A stretch of 64,000 nt of DNA, taken from positions 21,736,150 through 21,800,149 of the forward strand of contig NC_037601.1 of assembly GCF_003073045.1 (NCBI RefSeq), given 5' to 3'. Shown in pieces: positions 39,389 through 51,300 of the stretch. The number at the start of each line of letters is the position of its first letter. Position 1 is the first letter of the stretch. The position numbers were made by a program, and so were the translations under genes. Below the pieces are notes generated by a model. The model ran no database searches. It was not told the origin of the DNA and saw only the letters and a list, made by a program, of their open reading frames with translations. Source of the DNA: Pomacea canaliculata (Eukaryota; Mollusca; Gastropoda; Architaenioglossa; Ampullariidae).

Positions 39389-42300
39389 TAATGGGAAAAA
39401 TATAAATAGAAGAATTTGTGCATTTCTCCACACGGAGGAAACCTAAAGGTACTTTACAAGATACAAGAGGCAGAATGTAAGGATGCTGTATGACAGAGAT
39501 CACACACACACACACACAACGCACAGTGACACGCTAGAAACACGAAGAAAGGCAGAGAGAAGATGGAGAAAGTAACAGGGTAAACCGATTTCAGTAGGAA
39601 TTCCTCAGAGCCGTTTAAAGAACAGTAGCATTCCCACTGTAAGGAAAGACAGATCGAGGAAGTGCATTCTTTCCCGGGAATGAGAATAAGTGACGGCCGA
39701 ACCTCTCCAGTCTAATACCTGGAACCTTGAGAAAAGGGGAATGAGCACATCGGGCAGAAGTGGAACTGGTAGGAACCTACTAAAGCCTTCTGATTGGCCA
39801 CCTGACTTACGTGTCTTCATATCGTATCCAGATGCCAAGTTGCTGACACTCATCAGCGTCTGGTAAGTTACAATAAATTACAATGAATTTAGTCTACAGA
39901 CTGGCGTGCTCACTAATGTAGCTTTGTATGAAATATGCAGGTTGATAAACTTTACGGAAGACGACAACATTCATGGGTTGTAGATTGCTGCACCTTACAA
40001 TAAATGTTTATACAGCTAATACACTGAAAATACTACTCCCGTTAATAATGCGTTTTATAAAATACACTTCTAGACGATGATAATGATAATTAGGAGAAGA
40101 ATGACGACAACTATACAGTGATTTTGACCATAACTACAGAGGTCAGTGGTAGTCAGATGGTGGTGATGATTATGATGATAGTGTTAAATCTTGGAAATCC
40201 TTTGATTTATACCTTGTGAGATATTTGTGTGCAGTACCCCCTCATGCCATGTTTATAATACCCAGTGTTGTCCATAGGAATGGGAATCCCATGGGAAACG
40301 TCCCATGGGATGGGATGGGATGGGACAGCACACATTTGTATTTCCCATGGTAGTCGATACTTGATATTGCAAAATAAATTTACTGTTATTTCATTCATCA
40401 AGGATTTAAATCTTTCCTCTGAATCATCTATTGTATGTGAAGAAGCAGGAATTATAGAACAAAAGCCGAAAAGTGGTTTTCAGTGTTGTCCATAGGATTG
40501 TTATTACCATGGGAATCCCATGGGAAACATCCCGTGGGATGGGACGGGATGGGACAGGCATAAATTGCCATGGGATGGGATGGGACGGGATAGAAAAATA
40601 TGTCCCATGGACAACCCTGATAATACCCAATTCACCATGTGGTGCGATGGTGGCAGCCAGTCTCGCGTGCGATTATTGTCAGTGTGCTAAGGGTTAATTC
40701 TAGCGTGTTGCAAAGAGCTCTTGCATCCTATGCAGCAGTGAAGGGCAGTCTTATTTAACCTTTGAACTTGAATTGACCTACTGCTTAATATGTGATGAGG
40801 TGTTCCTGTCCTTCATGAAGAATGACCTGTCAGTAATTCACTAACAGCCCTGCTTGAAAATAATACTCCTGCTAATAATGCAAATTACACTTCTGGACGA
40901 TGATAATGATTATTAGGAGGAAAAGGGCGACAACGACTACTGTAATGATGACGACCACAACTACAGAGGTCAGTGGCGGGGATGGTGGTGATGATTATAC
41001 TGTGCTAGTGATAACTGTGGTAATGGTTTGATTTATACTATGTGGAACATTTTTTGTGCAGCATCCTCCACATGCGGTGCTTACGATTCCCGATTCAGCA
41101 TGTGCTGCAATGGCGTCCTACGATCTCGCAGTGGAATATTCCCAGACTGCTGTGGAACACAGGCTTTTGATTCCAAATTCAGCATGTGCTGCAATGGCGT
41201 TATCCAATCTCGCAGTGGAATATTCCCAGACTGCTGTGGAACACAGGCTTTTGATTCCAAATTCAGCATGTGCTGCAATGGCGTTATCCGATCTCGCAGT
41301 GGAATATTCCCAGACTGTTGTGGAACACAGGCTTTTGATTCCAAATTCAGCATGTGCTGCAATGGCGTTATCAGATCTCGTGTGGGAATATTCCCATCGT
41401 GCTGAGACCCGGGTAATTCTAGCGTATTGCGTAAAGCGAGTGCATGTTGCCACATTTTATTTGTGCTGAAGTGGTGAGACCAAACACAAGAAGCTGCTAT
41501 AACCAACATGCTGAGAAAACGAAGGACTTGGGCGATTCATTGCACATGCGCCGCAAGGGACAACATGCCTTTCTCTTCCGTAATACCATGGTAACAGCCT
41601 ACCTGAAGTGCTGATGCCTATTGGTCAACAATCTTTTTACCATGGTTATGCTTTCTCTGAAGGAGCATTAAAGTGTCAGAATAAATTATAATTTGTAATG
41701 CAAAAGTTTATGAGATTGTTTCGTGTGCTTCAAATGATATTCCCGAACGTTTAAAATGAGCAAAGATCCTGAATGATTCTATCTTTTGATAACTGAGTGC
41801 ATTTCAAACGAGATCTTGAAAAAAGTTATGGCTGAATCGGCTGTCGAGATCGCGACCTGACACAACTCAAAGCCTACCACAATCATTGACAAGAAGAAAA
41901 TGGATGAAACACATGTGTACACGCACTTAAATTTAACAGGCACGTATCATTACTTATTCCCTAACGCACTTAATGATTAAAAAAACCAAAACCTATAACT
42001 CCCACTGCTGTAGATTCCATAAACAATAAAGTTTTGCATGTGTTTTCATTTCAAGGACAAAAACATTACTTACCAACGTCTGACTCCTTCTGTGGCTGTA
42101 GTCTTGCATTGACGATATCTTCTAGGAATGGGTCTTCTGGAAGGAGCTGTCAGTATTTAAAAATAACACCAATAAGAATTGTATACTGAGAGATACGCGT
42201 AAAAATTGTTCATTTCACACACAAACTAAAGCTTGCATATTATTCACAGATGTGTATATATATACTTTTCATAATTTATCTCAAATATTTACTTATACAG

Positions 42301-45300
42301 AAGAATGCTACCGCCTGAAACATTGGACTATATTTTATATGTAAATGGCGGAAATTAAAAAAGTAGCTTTAACAGCAAGAAAAAGACAGATGGAAGATTG
42401 ACAAATGGAAAGAGAGGGATCAAGGAATGGCCAGATGGTGAAGAAAGAATTGCAGATGCTTCCCGCTTCCTCGGAAAAATCATTTCCGCTTAACTTGCCA
42501 ACACCTTGCTATATAATGCCTAACATCGCCAAAGAAAAGCGGACCTGTACACGCTCCCTATTGTAGATGATCTTCAAGTAGTTCTCCATGGCCTCGCGCT
42601 TCGTCTGCTTGCTGATCTTTGGCTTCTTCTGCGGGGACTTGGCGCCATCCCTGATCAGCCCCAGCTCGTTCTCACGCAGCTCCAGCTCCTGGAAGGCCTG
42701 TGGACATCCGCAATCACAACTAAGCGCCTGAGCTAACACTGAAATGCCACTCTCATACTTTAACAAGTGTCAGTCGACAAAACTATCTGTACTCTCTCCT
42801 CCAGGCAATCCCAACGAATAATTATAACTTGGGAAGTGTGCTCAGTTACCAAAAAAAGCTGCTAGTTACAAGATAAGATCTTGGTCGGAACACTGCCAGA
42901 GGAAAAACATGCAATCACACCTAAAACCATTTGTAAAGTACACATACAACGCTACACATACTCTCAACTCGGCGATCCCGTGATCTGGCCTGACACAGGA
43001 TTTCACACACATGCACACATATTCTGTCTTTCTCTTTCTAAAAGAGGGCACTGGACACTACATCTTTGATGCCCATATTACAGAATATTGAACAGATATC
43101 AATGTAAGATCTCAACCTTTGTTTTTGTCATCTTTTCAAGCCGAACTTGTTCATTTTCATCCACCGTACGTGTGTCTTCGAAGTCGACAATCCTATGATT
43201 AACAAAGAAAATGAAAAAAGAAGAAGTTTGCATTGCAAGTGGGCGAGATAGCACAATATCCACACACTCGCATGAATGCAAGCCTACACATAAGAGTACA
43301 CACAAACATTGCTAGTTTTCTTTGTATTGAGAATACTTTTCCCACGGAGAGTCATACAAACAAATGTGCAACAAGAATGAGTTCAGAAAGTCACTGCTGA
43401 GTTCTAGTTCACAGAGGAACCCACACAAGTTCTATGATGAGGCACAAAGATGAAGGAAAGAGGCTTTAGCCTTCACACTATTTGACATCGTTCATTAAAG
43501 AAAAAAAAAAAAACAGAGCAAAGAAATTTCTTGTCCTTTTGTTTCAAAAACACACACGCCTGCTGTTCACATTTTTTGTGTATAATTATGCTTGTAGTGC
43601 CAGAGGAATGATCTCTTAGGGTGACAATCGTATCAAACGAAGACATGGTACTTCGATCGGTTAGAATCAACCACTACAGTGACTTACTTGAAAGAGGCGT
43701 GAGCGCTCTTCATGCGACGGACGTCATCCTTGTCCATGACACTGAGAGAGTCGATGTCGTACTGCAAGGGTTCTTCTGGTTTTGGCAGCATGAAGCGCAT
43801 GGACACCATCTTGCGTAGGTAGGGCTTGGGCAAATCTGAGCAGCGGCAAAATGCAGTTTACTTCAGCACATGCAGAAAATTAGGCAATCCTATAACGGCA
43901 GTTGTCTACTTCCCGAAGGTCTTACTTGGACTTAAACCATCGTTTGTGTAATAGACAAATGTAAACAGATCATGTGACAAGAAACGCAGTTAAAATTATT
44001 AATTATGGTAAATTGTGGTAACTGAAGCCAGTCACCCGGGTGACAGGAAAGCTGGTGCATAAGTCGGCATGCGTGCACGAACACAAACATCAGTGTAACT
44101 GCAAAAAAAGGTGTTAGTACCACGTGACCTAACAGCTATGCCCGTTAAAGGCCTCATAAAGTCTACTCACATTTTTTCCAGGGAATGTGGAAGAGGTGCT
44201 GACCCACTCCCAGCAAAAGGTCACCTCGAGAGCTACAGAACGCGATGCTATTGGGTATGGCATTGAGGCGCAGGACCCTGTGACCAGATGTACATGACAT
44301 TTAACTGAATTAGCCTAACAACAATATATGGTGTGCCATACACAGAACCGAACGCTGAAAAAGAAGGATAAGGATTACCGTGTGTATTTCCTATGTGACT
44401 TTATGCAGAATACAAGATACATGCTTACAGTTCTGTTACAGAAGCTGTCACTTCAAGAGTATGACACAGACTTCCCATAGCCCATTAAAGAACTGCATGC
44501 ATATCACACACAATAATATAATCTCAGAAGTGGTCACAAGCATTTTCGAGAAAAGTTTTCAAAGGACATGTTGACAGCAATAAGCATGGCACCACCATCA
44601 CACTGTATGTCAGCCCACTCCAGCACTTGGATTTGTCAACAGGAACATCAAGTGAAAATATAAATTCAAAAGAGAAAGGATTTACAGACTGAACACGTTT
44701 ACCTGACAAGAATATTTTGCTCGTTCCATATTCGAACTGTTCCATCCATGCTACTGGACGCAAACAGCTTCATGCGGCCACATGACGTCAGACCAGTGAT
44801 GGTATCCCTGTGGTCATCGTCTGGCTTGTGATCACGGCGGTCTGAAACAAGGCCCAAAAATTGTACCTACAGGAACATATACCTATTGTATATCTATCTA
44901 CTACCTATTTATCTCCACCAAATAAATGCACACATGGGATCGTACACATTCCAAGTTTTGCCTTCATTGTGTAGATGCCAAGATTTGAACATGACAATCA
45001 CATGGCAGTGTGACAGTAACATGTTTTAATTCACTGACATATGACAATAATCATTGATTTTCATTACATAGAAAACATAGAGTCTGGTATATGTATCTTC
45101 AGTGCAGTGGTCATAAATACATTTTAATAAATTATCTTTTCATTCAATGATCTTGAAAAAAAAAAATTCTTGGCTGAATGGAAACAGGTTCTTATTCAAG
45201 AACATGTGATCTTGAAATAAAAATACATGATGCAACATTCTATGAAAGGACTAGAGATGAATTTCACATATCATCCTAACACATCACCTTTAAGGAAATA

Positions 45301-48300
45301 ATGATACACTGAAATAAAGAATTTAGAAAAAAAACACCTAACCATTATTCTTAATCAACACAAAAAACAGACTGTTCATTGAAATGTATTAATGATTATT
45401 CACTCATAATCATGCTTTTTCTGTGTACATTATCCATAGATCATGCAGTAGCTACAAGATAACTATTTGTGATAGCAAATTGAAAGTGGGACGCAATTAC
45501 TGAAGCACCCTGCACATTATTTCATGTTTATTGATTTAGCTATAGTGGTGTTTTTTTTGTATTTCACTCATATCTTCTAATAAATCAAGGCAAATGACAA
45601 AAACAGAGATTTCTTTTGAAACTATTAGTCCCCACAAAAGGGCTAATAACATCAACCACACACAACTCACGAACTTCTGGCAGCTACAGTAGCAGAACAC
45701 ATGATATGGCAAAATACAATCCAACGTGCTGCCAGAAAACAACAGGCAAACTACTAAAATACAGGTAGCAAGGGTATCAACAGATAAATAAAAAAACAGT
45801 ATTTAAACTTTCTGTAAAATCTTTACATGAGTTCTGTCCTCTTAAAATAAACTGTGTAATTTTACACACACATATATATACACACACACCCATTCATATA
45901 CACATACCTAATACAAGTACACATAACTTAAAGATCTCTAAGTCATATTCTGATAAAGCTACAAAAATAATATTACCAAACATTTCAAGCCATCAGTTTG
46001 ACTAAAATAACAACTCCACACATGGAAATCTCACTCTGCAGTTAATATGTATTATACACCCGAACACCAACACTCACCCCCTTGAGTAGAAATGGCCAAG
46101 TATGGAGCAACTTCCATTTCAAATACAGACATACTTAAGTAAGCATATAAACAATGCATTACAACATATCAATAAAATCTAATCTAAAACTGAAACACCA
46201 AGTGAGAGATACTTTACTCTGACTGTATTTGGTAAGTGAAAAATACCTTGAAATGACTGCACATCATGACAATTTCACTTTTACACAGTGTAAAGGTTTT
46301 CCAAAAAATAACTTCCATAAGAATTATGAGTAGTGTGAGGTTGATAAAATGAAAAAAACAAAAAACTATAAAAACATCAAGAAACTCACCTTTGTCAGGT
46401 AAGTTATAGAGAACAATGGAGAAAGTGGCAGTGTCAGGGTCTTGGAATGCAACACAAAGAGAGGATTTGATAGTAGACAGATGGGCTGGCGAGTGAGCAC
46501 AGTAAAATGACATCATCGGGGCCAAGGCTTCTTCAGCGAAAGCAAATATCCTCCACACCTTGATAATGTTATCTGGTTAGAAAATAGAAATTTTTTTTTA
46601 TTTGTGCCTAATTACACAATTAGGAGATGATGACAGAAAGCATTTAAAATGTAAATTTGTTTAAAAAAGAAAGAAAAGAAGGAAAGAAAAACATGCATGA
46701 AAGAGTAAAAAAAAAGAAAATGAAAAAAGCATATGAATGAAATACAGAATGAAACATAAGAAACAAGAGCAAACAAAGAGCAGAAACATATATGGGATGC
46801 TGTAAACAAATTTTTTGGGGATGTGAATGAGGACAAAAATAAAAACAAATCTATCCAAAACACTCAAAGATACACTGAGATGTAATTATAAGTTTATTAA
46901 CTGACATAAAAGCTCTCACCTTTACCAGCAGTGATCAACTGGTTTAACTTTGAGTTCGCAATCATGCTCAGTACACCTTTCTTCTCATGGGCCTGTCAGA
47001 TAATAATAAAAAGTTTTATTTTTTTATGGGAAATCTTTGTCAGACAGAATAAAGCCTATTTCCAAACACCAATTAATTACTTTGAAAAATCAACATGTTT
47101 AGTTATAATCTTCACTAGCAGATTACATAATTACAAAAAAACACGATTTCTTCCATTTTCATTCTACTATGTATATACATGAGAATGGGATAGTTATTGC
47201 TACTTTAACCAAGATGCTATCTTAAATAACAATGGTTACACTTACATCCACTTTAAAGTAAGCAGCACCAGTCTGCCTGTTGTAGACACATATGTATCCA
47301 TCTTGTCGTCCACCCAAGAGCAATGTACGATTTCGTGACTCAGATTTCTTGTGAGACCCGGCAGTTGTTTGTGCACTCGTTTTGCTCCACATGGAAGCTT
47401 CAATGGGATCCACCACATATTCGTACACAAGCAAACAGCTGCATATCTCTGTAAGGGATCAAGAAGCACATAATAAGAGCATCACTAACCTTACTTTCAC
47501 AAGTTGATCTAGGAATTTGTTTTACTTCTCATTCTAAGAGAAGTTTTGAAAGGCAGAGTAGACAAATAAACCTTTACATGCTGGATTGAACAGTGACAAC
47601 AAATAGAAAGCATCTAATGTGGTAAATAAAATAAGATGCTAAAGAGGAATAACATGCCACCATTAGAAGCAAGGACAGGTAACTGTTGCCTATTTGCAAG
47701 TAAAAACTTGCTACAAGGAAGTAAAGATAGTATTTACTGATGTTAAACTATGATTGAGTTGAAATTTTAAACTACCAATTTGAAACCAACCATCAGGACA
47801 ATAATAACTGAATCTACATTGGCAATGGCATTTCAAAGCAAACTTTTAATTCTTTTCCTAAAAATGTTTGACAATAATCTTTATCATTAGATAAACACTT
47901 TGAGTGAAATCCACTAGAAAAATCTAAACAATACGCAAACTAGCAAATGTAATCAAACTTTAATGAACACACATCTGGATACTCTTGGTCTTATGTATCT
48001 TATCTAAACATGAGAATGGCTCTAGTGGGACACGTTGACTAAGAAAAACATGAGCACATTTGGTAACCACTAAAAAAGTACTGAGGAGGCAAGAATGATA
48101 ATATTGTTCAATGTCAGCATGGAGTTTGTCCCCTCTAAAGATGAGAATCTTCCTATGCCACTGCATTAGGACAGACCTTCTGGGGAACTGCATTTCCAAC
48201 TTGCTAATATTTTGCATGGATTGACATCTGTACGACACTTGATGATATCTCCATTTCCCTTCACCACAAACATTGTGTCTGCAATTGAATAAACTAAGAT

Positions 48301-51300
48301 TACTGTAGGAAGAAAAGGGGTCTGCTACCACTGCTAATGCTAAAAATAACCCTTATCTCTGCTTGTGTGACTATTATCTCTTTTTTTTAATATTAAAGTC
48401 TATTTTATTAAACAAACATTAAACAAAGTAACATCAAGTATTCCTCAAGATAAAAATAACAGTAGGAAGTTCATTCTTCAAAGATAAAGAGTAATTTTTA
48501 AAAATCTATTTATTCAGATGTATCTCACCCTCAAAGATGAAAGACAGTTTTGTTAACAAGACATGGAGACTAAGAATAAGGATCAAAGGAAATAAGTTCT
48601 ATGATGATGATGATGATTACTTAAAAAGAAGATAGTCTCACTTTCTGCAATGGCATATGCAGCATCCACTATTCCTACAAAGGGTGCCATTAGAAGTGTT
48701 GTGAGGACTTCTCCTGAAGGTGGTGATACTATGCGCACACTGGAATCACGACACAAAAGCACTGCACGTGCTGGGAATCCTGGATGTGTTGTCAGTTTTA
48801 TTCTGTTCACTCTATACCTGTGTTCGCAGGGGAAATAATTAGTCAAATCTGAACAGCAATAACAACAGTTGCATTAGTGCAATATCTCAAGATTACATTA
48901 ACATTGTTTTAATTATGTCCAAAAGTTCCTTCAAGTTTAACATTAAAGATTAAAACATTTAATGAAAAGTGGCTAGTGATTCTATGAACCAGAAAAAAGG
49001 GCATTGACCGACTCAAAAAATTCAAAATGACAGACTGTTTTATGAGCATATTTCTTATTTATATAAATACACACAAGCTGATTATCCATATGAAATGCTG
49101 CCAGGCTCACCCTATATTCGTATGGACATAATAGAGATGCTGCAGATTCCATAAGTCAATTTTCGTGCCAGAAAATGTGAAGAACACGTCATAATTCATT
49201 AAAGTAAATAGACCTTTGACAGGTTCAGTCAATGATGTTCTGCAAACCCCAAATCCTTACATATATAGTTTTACATGTGAATAAATGTGCATACCTAAGC
49301 ACACATACCACTCACAACATAATAATAGTGTTGTGAAAGAGCAATCAGTGTGAATGTACATTTATAACAATAATCATATCATGATGAAGATAAAATATAT
49401 TGGTATATATAGCTACATATACGCACCCTGTCCTAAAAGAGCCGCATAATTAAAGGAAACAATCAATTCACAATGCAAAAATATTTTAATGCAATTTCAC
49501 GAAAGTCCACCTTGATGCAGGGCGATTGCACTCTTACTTGTCAACTTCATCGCAGGTTTCAAAGCTCCAAACACGAATGGTACAATCATGGGAAGCTGAT
49601 ATGAATGAAGGCCCATGGGGGTAGATAGCTAGTGCATTGACTGCTTGACTGTGGCCAACAAACACCATCACAACCTGCCAGTTCTTGTCCCACACTTTGA
49701 CTGTGAGAAATAATAGAATACAATGAAGGCTCATACTTTGTATCTGTCTGAATTTTCCAATGGATTCTTTATTTTTAACAACTGATAGCTAAAAAATGAA
49801 CTAATTAAATGGAGTGCACTTTCCTGGTCGTCATACTGCTAGCAATGATGCTGATACCATGTGCAGTACAGATTTAGCTCATGACATCTCAACAAATCTG
49901 AAATCTCAGCCTTTCTGTAAATACCCCAGCTATGAAAGGAAAAGGTTAGTAAGGATGCTTTTAGCAGCTGACCAATGTTTGTCTCTGAAGTTAAAAAGCA
50001 CTTGATAAAATGCTTGTGTTTTACATTATAATCTTTTGATGTTGCGATTTCAAAAATTTTATGTTTCTTACTGCTTAGATAATTTTAGCTCATTCATTTA
50101 AAACATTTCTGGCCTAACCAATTTCATGTTTTGCACATCTACTAGAACACATGAAACACCTATGCCTTTCACACCTAAGAGAACAATACAGAAAATGTAT
50201 GACGAAAACTTACACATTTACTGTTTAAACTGTATACAACAAAGGGGGAAAAATGACAAACAAGAAAACCAAAATAAAATGAAACAATTAAAAGCATATG
50301 TGGCTTGTGCAGCTCCAAACTCAGGGATGGGCAAAGTATGGCCCTTCTGCCAAAATGTGAAGTGTACTTGTTTTCATTTTTTTAAAAATTCAGCCTAGGT
50401 TAATTCGATTGAAATTTAATTTATCAAGTATAACGGAATTAGAAATCGGTAGAATAACATTCTAACACAGACAAAGTACAAAGATAACAAATAACACGAC
50501 TGATGTAGTCATTAGAGAGTATCGTGGGCAGATGCCTTCAAAGGAAAGGCTGGTTTTAAAGTTTTAATGTGAGCAAATCAAAACAGCTTCACTTTACACA
50601 ATAAATTTGGTAAGCAAACGCACTGTACTCATTTGTTGTCTATTCCATTATAACTAGGCTTGATGTGTAGTCACCTAACATGGGCTTTAGGTATTTTACC
50701 GGCATAGCTTAAAATTTGTAGACTGGTACGCAAAAAGAAAACTTTGCCCACCCCTGTCTAAGATACATTGTTTTTGATAAGGAACAAAATTAAAAGCATG
50801 GGAAAATGAAAAGAAATAAAGTAGGTGCATGAGCACTAACTGCAGCCATCTTGTGCCCCAGTGATGAGGTATTTCAGTGGATTAAAGAAAGTCATGGCAG
50901 TGATTGTGCGGACATGCAGTTCCTTCCGATGCACTAGCAGCTCGCCTTCTAATACACTGTAGACCTGAAGGGACAATTGAATAAGTAACACTTAAAAAAA
51001 ATGTAAGAAAACCAATCAATTACGTGTGATATCATACCAGAGATGACAGACTCCAAGACTAAGTTATAAAACATCCACGAATTTAAATGTTTTAATTCTA
51101 TTTTATGGAAGTGTGCATAACATATCCAGTTTGAAGAGATGCATCACACATAGCTTTCATGCTTAACACAGCTTACCACCACTCCATTGGCACAAGCAAA
51201 GAACAGACGCTGCCTTTGACTTGCAGTCTCCTCCAGCACCATGATGGAAAACATGTTCCCTCCCGCAAATTTTGTGTTCACAGATTTGCGAGGAATGAGA

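Larger units (their letters stand above)
35199..39859 (-). other. WDR97: WDR97-like: micro-exon and low-complexity linker (exons 19-23)
   Basis: Exon 18 ends in phase 1 and exon 20 begins in phase 2. The only exon found that bridges them is the 49-base exon 39859-39811 (acceptor TTACCAG, donor ACAC|GTAAGT), reading DECQQLGIWIRYED; it is open and fits both phases. The following exons are basic (AKRRRSFPTP), acidic (DLDEEEEEEASRL; EEEEDEEELSE) and Pro-rich (PAPRSPTPAPPPTPLP), ending with FVDEEWFVKYFPN just before the HEAT-like part. Such linkers are poorly conserved, so their exact borders are less certain than those of the flanking domains. Confidence 0.6.

Noticed and set aside
41081-41509. 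Minus-strand 142- and 111-codon frames over the galaxin exon
   Set aside because: They mirror the 84-base repeat in all frames. Only the plus frame gives a signal peptide, a phase-matched splice and a recognisable cysteine pattern.
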